The notes below the pieces were generated by a model. That model ran no database searches. It had not been told where the DNA came from and worked only from the letters and a program-made list of their open reading frames with translations. From contig NZ_JACHMM010000001.1 in NCBI RefSeq assembly GCF_014204975.1, positions 4,092,001-4,156,000 of the forward strand: DNA of 64,000 nucleotides, given 5' to 3'. The DNA comes from Jiangella mangrovi (GTDB lineage: Bacteria; Actinomycetota; Actinomycetes; Jiangellales; Jiangellaceae). Shown in pieces: positions 18,274 to 26,775 of the stretch (position 1 is the first letter of the stretch; each line of letters begins with the position of its first letter). Made by a program: the position numbers and the translations under genes.

Positions 18274-19689
18274 ATGAGCACCGGCACCGGCCGCCGTTTC
18301 CCCGACGGCTTCCTCTGGGGGTCGGCGACGGCCTCGTACCAGATCGAGGGCGCGGCCAAAGAGGGCGGCCGCGGCCCGTCCATCTGGGACACGTTCTCGC
18401 ACACGCCCGGTAAGACCCTGAACGGCGACACCGGCGACGTCGCCGACGACCACTACCACCGCTGGCAGGAGGACCTCGGCCACATCGCCGACCTCGGCCT
18501 CGGTGCGTACCGGTTCTCGACGGCGTGGCCGCGGGTGCAGCCGGGCGGCAGCGGCCCGGTCAACCGCGAGGGCCTCGACTTCTACTCGCGGCTGGTCGAC
18601 GGCCTGCTCGAGCGCGGTGTGAAGCCGGTCCTCACGCTGTACCACTGGGACCTCCCGCAGGACCTCGAGGACGCCGGCGGCTGGGCCAACCGCGACACCG
18701 CGTACCGGTTCGCCGAGTACGCCGAGTTCATGGCCCGCGAGCTGGGCGACCGCGTCGACACCTGGACCACGCTGAACGAGCCGTGGTGCAGCGCGTACCT
18801 GGGCTACGCCTCCGGCGCGCACGCCCCGGGCCGGGCCGACGGCGCCGCAGCGTTGGCCGCCGTCCACCACCTCAACCTCGCGCACGGGCTGGGGGTGCAG
18901 GCCGTGCGGTCGGTGCTGCCGTCGGCGAAGGCGTCGATCACGCTGAACCTGCACGTGATCCGGCCGGTCGACCCGTCGTCGCCGGACGACTTGGACGCCG
19001 TCCGCCGGGTCGACGCGCTGGCCAACCGCGCGTTCACCGGACCGCTGCTGTCCGGCGCCTACCCGGCGGACCTGTTCGACGACACCGCGCACGTGACGGA
19101 CTGGTCGTTCGTCCGCTCCGGTGACGAGCAGATCGCGCACCAGCCGATCGACGTGCTGGGCGTCAACTACTACTCGACGGCGCTCGCACGGCGGTGGGAC
19201 GGCGCGAGCCCCCGCTCCGAGGACGACGGCCACGACGACGCGCTGGGCTCCCCCTGGGTCGGCGCCGACGACGTCGAGTTCGTCCGCCCCGAAGGCCCCT
19301 ACACCGCCATGGGCTGGAACATCGACCCGAGTGGGATGACCGAGCTCCTGCTCCGGTTGCGCGACGAGTATCCCGGCCAGCCGATGATGATCACCGAGAA
19401 CGGCGCGGCCTTCGCCGACACCGTCTCCCCCGACGGCGCCGTCCACGACCCGCTGCGCATCGACTACATCGCGCGCCACCTCGAGGCCGTGGGAGTGGCG
19501 ATCGATCAGGGTGCGGACGTGCGCGGCTACTTCGCGTGGTCGCTGCTGGACAACTTCGAGTGGTCCTACGGCTACGACCGCCGGTTCGGGCTCATCCGGG
19601 TCGACTACGACACGCTGCAGCGGACCTGGAAGGACTCCGCCCACTGGTACCAGGGCGTGGTGGCACAGAACGCGCTCCCGGAGGACTGA
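18274..19689 (+). CDS. GH1 family beta-glucosidase
   Basis: A 471-residue glycoside hydrolase family 1 enzyme of normal length. [19 protein letters not shown] is the N-terminal signature, Glu169 in TLNEPW is the acid/base and Glu375 in MITENGAAF is the nucleophile. [16 protein letters not shown] at the C-terminus forms the glucose-binding subsite. No signal peptide is present, so it hydrolyses imported beta-glucosides such as cellobiose in the cytosol. It is divergent from the kinase at 17058-18212, with 61 bp between the start codons. No sugar transporter is adjacent. Confidence 0.96.
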   Translation: MSTGTGRRFPDGFLWGSATASYQIEGAAKEGGRGPSIWDTFSHTPGKTLNGDTGDVADDHYHRWQEDLGHIADLGLGAYRFSTAWPRVQPGGSGPVNREGLDFYSRLVDGLLERGVKPVLTLYHWDLPQDLEDAGGWANRDTAYRFAEYAEFMARELGDRVDTWTTLNEPWCSAYLGYASGAHAPGRADGAAALAAVHHLNLAHGLGVQAVRSVLPSAKASITLNLHVIRPVDPSSPDDLDAVRRVDALANRAFTGPLLSGAYPADLFDDTAHVTDWSFVRSGDEQIAHQPIDVLGVNYYSTALARRWDGASPRSEDDGHDDALGSPWVGADDVEFVRPEGPYTAMGWNIDPSGMTELLLRLRDEYPGQPMMITENGAAFADTVSPDGAVHDPLRIDYIARHLEAVGVAIDQGADVRGYFAWSLLDNFEWSYGYDRRFGLIRVDYDTLQRTWKDSAHWYQGVVAQNALPED

Positions 19690-19757
19690 GGCCGCGAACG
19701 CTCCCGCCCCGGCGCGACAAGTACCGGTAGACGACGGTGCCGGCGGTGGGAGGGTGG

Positions 19758-20297
19758 GTGGCCGACGACGAGGAGCTGATCGAGCGCTCCCGCCGTGACC
19801 CGCGTGCGTTCGAGCCGCTGGTCGACCGGCACGGCCCGGCGCTGCACGCGTACCTCACGCGGCGGGCCGGGCCGGCCGATGCCGACGACCTGCTGGCGCA
19901 GGTCTGGCTCGCCGCGTTTGCCGCGCGGCGCTCGTTCGACCCGGCCCGCGGCGAGGTGCGCGGCTGGCTGTTCGGCGTCGCCCGGCACACCCTGGCCGCG
20001 CACCTGCGCACCCGGTCGCGGGCCGTCGTCGCCTCGGCCGAGTCCGTGGCCGACGAATGGGACGCCGTCGACGCCCGGCTCGATGCGACCACCGTCCGGC
20101 CCGCCCTGCGCGAGGCGCTCGCCGCACTGCCCGCCGTCGAGCGCGAGCTGCTGCTGCTCGTCACCTGGGAGGAGCTCGCCCCCGCGGAGGCTGCCACGGC
20201 GCTGGGCATCCCGCCGGGCACCGCGCGCTCGCGGCTGCACCGAGCCCGGCAGCGGATGCGCGAACACCTCGGCGCCCCACCGGCAAGTACCGGGTGA
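19758..20297 (+). CDS. RNA polymerase sigma factor (ECF-type)
   Basis: About 179 residues with sigma region 2 (ADDEELIERSRRDPRAFEPL through RGEVRGWLFGVARHTLAAHL) and region 4 (LAALPAVERELLLLVTWEEL, PAEAATALGIPPGTARSRLHRARQRM). This is an ECF sigma factor without C-terminal extension. The start is uncertain: GTG 19758 has a GGGAGG just upstream and is preferred, while a GTG at 19737 adds seven residues. The next gene follows 14 bp downstream and is membrane bound, as expected for a sigma-partner, although it has no zinc anti-sigma motif. Confidence 0.88.
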   Translation: MADDEELIERSRRDPRAFEPLVDRHGPALHAYLTRRAGPADADDLLAQVWLAAFAARRSFDPARGEVRGWLFGVARHTLAAHLRTRSRAVVASAESVADEWDAVDARLDATTVRPALREALAALPAVERELLLLVTWEELAPAEAATALGIPPGTARSRLHRARQRMREHLGAPPASTG

Positions 20298-20311
20298 CGG
20301 AGGTGAGCCCG

Positions 20312-20959
20312 ATGAGCGACGACGAGCTGAGCACCGCCGGGTCCGTGCCGCCGGTGCAGCCGGCGGCGCTGGAGCGCGCGCGGCAGGCCGTGCGGGCGGC
20401 GGCGGACGCGGAGGCGGCCGCGGAAGCGGAGGCGGCCGGACGGCGTTCGTCGCGGCGCAGGCGTCGGGCAGCCTACGGGGCGCTTGCTGCCGCCGTCGCA
20501 GCCGGCGTGACCGTCGCCGTCGTCCTGACCGGGGGCGATCCGGAACCACCCGCCCAGGCCCGCCCCGAGCCGTCGCCGGTCACGCGGACCGGCCCGCTGC
20601 CCGACGGCGGCGCCGCGAGCTGCGCGTTCGCGTACTCGCGCGAGACGCTGGCCGAGCGCGCGTTCGCCTTCGACGGGACGGTGACGGACATCGGCGCCGG
20701 GTCCGTCACCTTCGACGTGCACGAGTGGTTCCGCGGCGGCGAGGAGCCCGCGGTCACCGTGGCCATGGCCGACGGCGCCGCCCTCGCCGACGAGACGAGC
20801 GAGTGGGGGCCGGTGTACGAGGTCGGCACCCGGCTGCTGGTCAGCGGCGAACCCCGCTGGGGCGGCGGGCCGCTCGACGACCCCATCGTGTGGACGTGCG
20901 GCTTCACCCGTTACTACGACGGGACGACGGCAGCGTTCTGGCGCGACGTGCTGGGCTAG
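20312..20959 (+). CDS. Single-span membrane protein, possible sigma-factor partner
   Basis: A 215-residue protein starting at ATG 20312 behind a strong GGAGGTGA. A cytosolic N-terminus rich in Ala, Glu and Arg (residues about 15-50) is followed by one span (AAYGALAAAVAAGVTVAVVL) and an extracytoplasmic domain with two Cys (SCAFAYS and WTCGFTRYY) that could pair. The N-terminal cytosolic part lacks the H-x3-C-x2-C of zinc anti-sigma factors. The position after an ECF gene suggests regulation or a shared regulon; this is inference. It overlaps the next gene's stop by 4 bp on the opposite strand. Confidence 0.72.
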   Translation: MSDDELSTAGSVPPVQPAALERARQAVRAAADAEAAAEAEAAGRRSSRRRRRAAYGALAAAVAAGVTVAVVLTGGDPEPPAQARPEPSPVTRTGPLPDGGAASCAFAYSRETLAERAFAFDGTVTDIGAGSVTFDVHEWFRGGEEPAVTVAMADGAALADETSEWGPVYEVGTRLLVSGEPRWGGGPLDDPIVWTCGFTRYYDGTTAAFWRDVLG

Positions 20960-22896
20960 CTCGGCAGGACGACGATGACCGCGAACCACGCGGTGAACGC
21001 GAGCCAGACGAGGGCGGCGAGGGCGAGGGCCACCCGGCCGCGCGTCGTCGCCGCCGTTCGGGCTGTGAGCGCGATGCCCGCGAGCCCGGCGACCAACAGG
21101 AGGCCCAGCCACGGGACCGCCGTCGGCACGCCGACCACGAGCTGCGTGGGCAGAGTGCTCGCGGCGGACCAGATCAGCCCGCCCGCGGCCAGCAGGAGCG
21201 CCGTCCCGGCGACCGGCGCGATGCCCGCGACCAGCGTCGGGCCGCCCGTCCGGGCAGCGCTCCCCCGGGCGGCGGCGCTCCCCTGTCGCCGTCGTCGCAC
21301 GCCCGCGACGACCGGCGCGAGCCAGCCGAGCAGCCAGCCCACGCACAGCAGCGCGAACACCGCCGGTGCCGCGAGCAGCAGCCAGTTGCCGTCGGCGGCC
21401 GCGAGCCCGGCCTGCGCGACCCGCGTCGTCGGGTGCAGGTCGCCGCGGCCGACGACGTCGTAGCTGGGCGTCGCGCGGTCGCACAGGCCGTCGACGTCGC
21501 GGGCGGTGTCTGCCAGCCATGCGGCGATCACGTCGCGACCGCACCGGCTGTTCAGCAGCACGGCGTGGCCGACGCCGGCGAACTCGAGGAACCGGTGGTC
21601 GGCGAGCCCGGCCGCGGCCTCCTCGGCGACCGGCGCGGGCGTGACGGGGTCCTCGCTGCCGGCCAGCACGAGCGCGGGTTGGGTGAAGCCGACCGGTTCG
21701 CGGGTCGACGGCGGCGACGGCGCCAGCCCCAGTTCTGCGCAGACGACCTCGTCGGCGACCAGCCACTCGATCAGCGGCGACGCGCGGCCGGCGCCCTCGC
21801 GGCGGTAGGCGACCTCGTCCTGGCACTGCATGACCCAGTACTGCCCGAGAGTGTGGCTGGTCAGCTCGTCGACGCCGATGTCGACCAGCGTCGTCAGGGC
21901 GCCGGCGTGCCCGTCGGCGAGCCGGTCCAGCAGGTACGGGATCACCGGCAGCAGCTCGACGTCGTAGAGGCCGGCGTGCACGAACGTCACGAGGTCGTCC
22001 CCGGTGATGCGGAACGTCACCGGCCGGCCGGTCACCGGGTTGTGCCCGTCGACCTCGACGGGTTGGGTGTCGAGCAGGTCCGTCGCCGCGAGGAGGTCGG
22101 TGTACGGGTCCGGGAAGTCGCCGCCGGAGCGCTCCCCGAGCCGGTTCAGTGACAGCTCGAGGCCCTCGTACGCCGTGGCGGCGAAGTCGCGGTCCGGGGC
22201 GCTGAACGAGTCGAGCACGACGGCGTCGACACCGGCCGGGTCGATCCGCGCGGCCTCCGCCATCACCTGCGTCGACCACGACAGCCCGTACGCCGACCAC
22301 GTGTCGTAGCCGAGCGCCTCGCGCAGATCGCGCAGGTCACGGGCGGTCTCGGCGACGGTGTAGCCGCGCGGGTCGCCGCCGTCGGCCTCGAACTCGTCCA
22401 GGCAGGTGCGCATGGCGACGGCGGCCGGCTCGAACTCGACGTACGGGTCGTCGGCGGTCGTGAACGCGTCGGCCAGGGCCGCGGCCGCGCCCGAGCACTG
22501 CAGCGACGGCGTGCTCCGGGCGCCGCCGCGCTGCTCCAGCACGACGACGTCGCGGGTCTCGGCCAGCCCGAGGCCGTAGGAGAAGTACCCCGCGAGCTGC
22601 AGCGATCCGGATCCCGGGCCGCCGTTCATGAACACCAGCGGCGGCTGGGTCGGGTTCTCGGACCTGACCCGGACGTACGGCAGCTCGATGGTCCGGCTGT
22701 CCGGGTCGGCGCGGTACTCGGGGACGGTGAGGACGCCGCACTCGCCGCCGGTGGGGACCGCGACCAGGCAGTCGCTCTCGCGAGCATCGACGGCGGGGTC
22801 CGCTGCGGCTGCGGCGGCAGCTGCCGGGGCGAGGAGCAGCGCGAATGAAGCGAACACCGTCGTCGTCCGCCGCAGCCGCCTCAGCACGGGCGACAA
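20956..22896 (-). CDS. Secreted/membrane TAP-like alpha/beta hydrolase
   Basis: A 646-residue protein with a signal peptide (about 1-32), an alpha/beta hydrolase domain and a C-terminal membrane region of three to four spans (WLLLAAPAVFALLCVGWLLGW onward). The oxyanion region is PPLVFMNGGPGSGSLQLAGY. The nucleophile elbow is YGLSWSTQ (usually GxSYGG), the acid is in LAGSEDPVTPAPV and the late His in FAGVGHAVLLNS. This is the tripeptidyl-aminopeptidase-like (SlpD/TAP) arrangement. The membrane tail is less common and would tether the enzyme at the outer face. The substrate is probably a peptide but is unproven. Confidence 0.87.
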   Translation of the reverse strand: MSPVLRRLRRTTTVFASFALLLAPAAAAAAAADPAVDARESDCLVAVPTGGECGVLTVPEYRADPDSRTIELPYVRVRSENPTQPPLVFMNGGPGSGSLQLAGYFSYGLGLAETRDVVVLEQRGGARSTPSLQCSGAAAALADAFTTADDPYVEFEPAAVAMRTCLDEFEADGGDPRGYTVAETARDLRDLREALGYDTWSAYGLSWSTQVMAEAARIDPAGVDAVVLDSFSAPDRDFAATAYEGLELSLNRLGERSGGDFPDPYTDLLAATDLLDTQPVEVDGHNPVTGRPVTFRITGDDLVTFVHAGLYDVELLPVIPYLLDRLADGHAGALTTLVDIGVDELTSHTLGQYWVMQCQDEVAYRREGAGRASPLIEWLVADEVVCAELGLAPSPPSTREPVGFTQPALVLAGSEDPVTPAPVAEEAAAGLADHRFLEFAGVGHAVLLNSRCGRDVIAAWLADTARDVDGLCDRATPSYDVVGRGDLHPTTRVAQAGLAAADGNWLLLAAPAVFALLCVGWLLGWLAPVVAGVRRRRQGSAAARGSAARTGGPTLVAGIAPVAGTALLLAAGGLIWSAASTLPTQLVVGVPTAVPWLGLLLVAGLAGIALTARTAATTRGRVALALAALVWLAFTAWFAVIVVLPS

Positions 22897-23170
22897 TCTA
22901 GCCGCCCGCTCTCGGCCGCTTTGCTCGGGTTGCGGGTCGGACGGGTGTTCGATAAGATCGTTTTGTTGGTTCAGCCGTCACCGGGAGCGGCAGCAGTGGG
23001 TTCCCGGGCCTCGAAGCAGGACATCACGCCAGGTGTTCTCACCTCGTCCACGGTCGCACCCGTCCAGGGGTTTCGCGGTCGTCCACCCCAGCCCTCCGAT
23101 AAGGCCCAACGCGGGTGGCAGACGCCCCGAACCACCCGGGGGCGTCCCTCATCGTGGACGGAGGACTGCT

Positions 23171-24658
23171 GTGGCTGATCTCGACGGGCTGGCCGGGCTG
23201 GCGCCTGGCCCCGAGTTGGCGGCCGCGCTCGCGGCGGTGGATCTCGCGGGGTTGCCGGCTGGTGGGCTGGTCGCGGTCGCGCGGGCCCGGCAACGCCAGA
23301 TCGCCCACGACGAGGCCGCCCTGCTGCGGGTGTTCGCCGAACTGGCCGCCCGGCCGGAGTACCAGGCCTGCACCGCCCCGGACGACCTCGCGCCCGGGCA
23401 TGCGCACCGGGCCGTGCAGGCCGCCGGCGACGAGGTGTCCCTGGCGCTGCGCTGGACCCCGGGCCGCGCCACCGCCCGGGTCGCGCTCGCCGTCGAACTC
23501 CTCGAAGACCTCCCCGACACCCTCACCGCGCTCGACACCGGCCTCATCGACGCCGACCAGGCACGCCTCATCGCCGAACGCACCCGCTGCCTCCCCTCAC
23601 CGGCGCTGCGCCGCCAGGTCGAGCAGGTCGCGCTGCCGGTCGCGGCGACCCGGACCCGGTGGGTGCTCGACCAGACCCTGCGCCGCGAGGTCATCGCCGC
23701 CGACCCCGCCGCCGCCGACACCCGCCGCGCCACGGCCGCCCAGCAGCGCCGGGTCGGGCGCCCCGAACCCGCCAACCCCGGCGGCGACGACGGCGCGGCC
23801 ACCCTCACCCTGCACGGCCCGGCCGAAGACCTCACCGCCCTCTGGGTCGCCGCCGACGCCGCCGCCCGCCACACCCGCACCACCGGCGACCCCCGCACCC
23901 TGGACCAACTCCGCCTCGACCTACTCACCGGCCTGGCCTGGACCGCCCTCGACACCGGCCACCTCGGCTGCTGCAACCCCACCTGCACCGGCCACGCCGC
24001 CGCCAGCCCACCACCCGGCGACACGACCGCGCCCCCGGCCGATCAGCCGGCCACCACGGCGGGTAGTGCGGCGGGGCCGGTGGTGCTGGGGCAGCGCCGA
24101 GGCCGGGCCGCGACCGTGCACGTCACCGTCCCGATCACCGCGCTGGCCGGTGTCGACGAGACGCCCGCCGAGCTCGACCGGTTCGGGCCCATCCCCGCAG
24201 CCACCGCCCGCCGCATCGCCGCCGACGCCACCCTGCGCCGCCTGCTCACCGACCCCGCCGACGGGCGCCTCCTCGAGTACGGCCGCACCACTTATGCCCC
24301 GCCGGCCGACCTCGCCGCGCATGTCGTCGCCCGCGACCGCACCTGCCGGTTCCCCACCTGCCACCGCCCCGCCACCGAAGCCGAGATCGACCACCGGATC
24401 CCCTGGGCCGCAGGCGGCACCACCGGCGAGGCGAACACCTGGGCCCTGCACGGCGGCCACCACCGCGCCAAGACCTGGCACGGCTACCGCATCGTCACCG
24501 ACACCACCGGCACCACCTGGTGGACCACCCCCGCCGGACACCGCTACCCCGTCGAACCCGAAACCATCGGCCCCATCCTCGCCACCCGACCGCCGGCACC
24601 CGCCACCCCGGCCGCCAAGCCTCCGCCGACGCCGCAGGAGGAGCCGGTGCCGTTCTGA
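23171..24658 (+). CDS. DUF222 / HNH endonuclease domain protein (13E12 repeat family)
   Basis: A 495-residue protein. The long helical N-terminal DUF222 region (about 20-330) begins LAGLAPGPELAAALAAVDLAGL, and a C-terminal HNH motif reads RTCRFPTCHRP...EIDHRIPWAAGGTTGEANTWALHGGHHRAKTW. The DH...N...H ligands are all present, so nuclease activity is possible. These genes occur in many copies in actinobacteria, and their biological role is unclear; they may be selfish elements. I use GTG 23171, which has GGAGGA 5 nt upstream. The Thr/Pro-rich stretch around 285-310 is a low-complexity linker. No repeats or target duplications are evident at its flanks. Confidence 0.9.
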   Translation: MADLDGLAGLAPGPELAAALAAVDLAGLPAGGLVAVARARQRQIAHDEAALLRVFAELAARPEYQACTAPDDLAPGHAHRAVQAAGDEVSLALRWTPGRATARVALAVELLEDLPDTLTALDTGLIDADQARLIAERTRCLPSPALRRQVEQVALPVAATRTRWVLDQTLRREVIAADPAAADTRRATAAQQRRVGRPEPANPGGDDGAATLTLHGPAEDLTALWVAADAAARHTRTTGDPRTLDQLRLDLLTGLAWTALDTGHLGCCNPTCTGHAAASPPPGDTTAPPADQPATTAGSAAGPVVLGQRRGRAATVHVTVPITALAGVDETPAELDRFGPIPAATARRIAADATLRRLLTDPADGRLLEYGRTTYAPPADLAAHVVARDRTCRFPTCHRPATEAEIDHRIPWAAGGTTGEANTWALHGGHHRAKTWHGYRIVTDTTGTTWWTTPAGHRYPVEPETIGPILATRPPAPATPAAKPPPTPQEEPVPF

Positions 24659-24903
24659 GCCCGTCTCGCTACGCCACCCGCCGCGCCCGGGGTCGGCATG
24701 CTCCTGCCGACGCGCGTCGATCCGGCGCGCGCCAAGCCCGTTCTCGAGGCCAGGCCCGCCGCCACCCACGGACCCGCTGCTGTCACCGGCCCGGAAGCCC
24801 AGCGGCGCCACATGCGTTCATGCCCATCCCGGCGGTGCGTCGGGACTGCGCGTCCGGTCCGTTCGTGGCTGGGCCACCCGACTGCTTCGGCACAGGCCCT
24901 GGC

Positions 24904-25965
24904 TCAAGCCGTCGGGGCGAGCAGGGCGGCTGCGAGGTCGGTGCGGGCGTAGACGACGCGGCGGCCGGTGCGGCGGCGCGACACCAGGCCGGTGCGGTGC
25001 AGGATCGCGAGGTGGTACGAGACCGTCGCGGGCGACAGCGCCTCGCGGCGGCCCAGCTCGGCCGTCGTGCGCGGGGTGTCGAGGGCGGCCAGCAGGGTGG
25101 CGCGGGTGTGCCCGATCAGCTCGCCCAGGTCTTCGGCCGCCCGCTCGGCACGCGACCCCGGCGCGCCCGGGACCGACCAGAGCGCGTGCAGGCCGCGGGC
25201 CGGGTACAGGATCGACGGCGTGGTCGGGCGCTCGGCGTTGAGCAGGACGCCGTCGCCGACGCCGGTGCTCGGGATCAGCAGCAGCCCGTCGTAGGGCCAG
25301 TCGACCACGAGGTCGAACGGTTTGCGCACCACGATCGCGCCGTCGTCCCAGCGCACGGACGGATGGAAGTCGTCGAGCAGGGCGAGCGCGCCGTGCTGGG
25401 CCATCCGGTCGCCCCGGTAGGCGACGTCGGCGGTCAGCACGTCCAGCACGCGCGGCCAGTCGGGAGCCAGCACCCGAGCGAAGTACACGCCCATGGCGGC
25501 GGCCACGCGGGCCGCGAACGCCGCCGGTCCCCCGGCCAGTGCCTCGGCGACGACGGCGGGCATCGGCTGGCGAAGTTCCTCGAGCCGGGCCGGGCCACCG
25601 ACGCTGGCGGCGACGGCGGCCGGGATCGCCCGGCCGCGGTAGGCGATGTCGAGCTGGTAGTCGACCAGCTCGGCGGGGGTCGCCGCGATCGCGGCCACCT
25701 CGTCGTCGATCGTCATCACGGCGGCGTCCGGCGGCGGCGTCAGCAGATCGAGGATGTAGACGGAGCTGCCGGTCAGCGCCGCCAGCAGGCTCAGCGGAGC
25801 GGCCGGGACGGCGTCGAGTGCACGCGACCGCCAGCGCATCAGGTGCGGCGACCCCGGCGCCGGGCGATGCAGCGCGCGCAGACTGCCGACCACCTCGGCG
25901 CAGGGCGAGATGCCGAACCGCGACCGGCCCAGGGCATCGGCCGTCATCGGCATCCGGACCGCCAT
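24904..25965 (-). CDS. ArsR-type winged-helix regulator with DUF5937 domain
   Basis: About 353 residues. The large N-terminal part (opening near FGISPCAEVVGSLRALHRP) is the DUF5937 pattern, and the C-terminal 90 residues form an ArsR winged helix (GELIGHTRATLLAALDTPRTTAELGRREALSPATVSYHLAILHRTGLVSRRRTGRRVVYART). No metal-binding Cys pairs are seen, so the signal is unlikely to be a metal. ATG 25965 is preferred over the ATG at 25968 because TAGGTT lies 6 nt before it. It is divergent from the Tat-exported protein 58 bp away and probably regulates it. Confidence 0.9.
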   Translation of the reverse strand: MAVRMPMTADALGRSRFGISPCAEVVGSLRALHRPAPGSPHLMRWRSRALDAVPAAPLSLLAALTGSSVYILDLLTPPPDAAVMTIDDEVAAIAATPAELVDYQLDIAYRGRAIPAAVAASVGGPARLEELRQPMPAVVAEALAGGPAAFAARVAAAMGVYFARVLAPDWPRVLDVLTADVAYRGDRMAQHGALALLDDFHPSVRWDDGAIVVRKPFDLVVDWPYDGLLLIPSTGVGDGVLLNAERPTTPSILYPARGLHALWSVPGAPGSRAERAAEDLGELIGHTRATLLAALDTPRTTAELGRREALSPATVSYHLAILHRTGLVSRRRTGRRVVYARTDLAAALLAPTA

Positions 25966-26023
25966 CATTCGAACCTACTCGAATTCATGGCGGCCGGATC
26001 GGCCCGGCGGGTCGACTGCCGCC

Positions 26024-26686
26024 ATGACGACGCAGCCCCTCAGCCGCCGCCGGGTCCTCCGCGCCGGCGCCGCCACAGCTCTCTCGGCCACCGCCCTCAC
26101 CGCCACAGCACTCCCCTCCATCGCCGACGCCGGGCCCACCGATCCCGCCCTCCGCAAGGTCGTCCTCGTCGGCGCCAACCCGGGCGTCCAGCTGTTCCAC
26201 GGCGACGTGGTGACGGCGTACGCCTCGGTCTGGACGGTCGACTGGTCCACCCACGGCTCCGGCGCGGCGATCGTGCTCTGGCACGACGGCGAGGTCCGCG
26301 TGCTCACCGACCACCCGAGCCTCGGCTACTGGCTGGAGCGCACCTTCACCCGGTTCTTCCCCGAGGCCACGGGCCTGCTCTGGCCGGAGCCGCGGGTCGA
26401 GCGGCGCGCCGTGCACGTCACCAACGACCTCGCCCAGGGCACCCGGGCGCGGGCCGGCGACGTGTCCGTGCGCATCGCGAACGTGCTGGATCGGAGGGCC
26501 TTCGCGACCGACGAGTTCGACCTCGGCGGCCGCGTCCACAGCCTCAGTCTGGTGACCGGGCCGAGCGCCTCGGCGGCCATCGAGGTGCGCGGCCGGAGGC
26601 TACCCGGAGAGATCATCCGGGGCGGCACACCGCAGCGCCCATCGTCCAGCGCGTTCGTCGCCGTCGCCGAGGTCTGGCGATTCTGA
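26024..26686 (+). CDS. Tat-exported protein of unknown function
   Basis: A 220-residue protein with a twin-arginine signal (SRRRVLRAGAATALSATALTA, about 7-28, cleavage near ADAG). The mature part has Trp- and His-containing stretches (ASVWTVDWSTHGSGAAIVLWHDGEV, YWLERTFTRFFPEATGLLWPEP) and a C-terminal beta-rich half. No Cys occurs in the mature part. Tat export implies folding or cofactor loading in the cytosol. I do not recognise the family. It lies divergent from the ArsR/DUF5937 regulator, whose operator is probably in the 58-bp gap. Confidence 0.75.
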   Translation: MTTQPLSRRRVLRAGAATALSATALTATALPSIADAGPTDPALRKVVLVGANPGVQLFHGDVVTAYASVWTVDWSTHGSGAAIVLWHDGEVRVLTDHPSLGYWLERTFTRFFPEATGLLWPEPRVERRAVHVTNDLAQGTRARAGDVSVRIANVLDRRAFATDEFDLGGRVHSLSLVTGPSASAAIEVRGRRLPGEIIRGGTPQRPSSSAFVAVAEVWRF

Positions 26687-26775
26687 ACGAATCACTTGCT
26701 CGACGCCTCCTGATACCCCCAAGATCACCCGGTACGATTTCACAGCTACCGGGTCATCTCGGAGGTTTACGAGGC

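Noticed and set aside
22628-23170. Extension of the DUF222/HNH gene upstream to 22628
   Set aside because: The extra residues are unlike the family and overlap the divergent hydrolase gene; GTG 23171 has a good ribosome-binding site.
23171-24658. DUF222/HNH gene as a group I intron or insertion-sequence nuclease
   Set aside because: No transposase, inverted termini, target duplication or intron core was seen around it.
24520-26775. Upstream extension of the STAND regulator frame to 24520
   Set aside because: It crosses the ArsR and Tat genes and has no domain content until the GTG at 26776.
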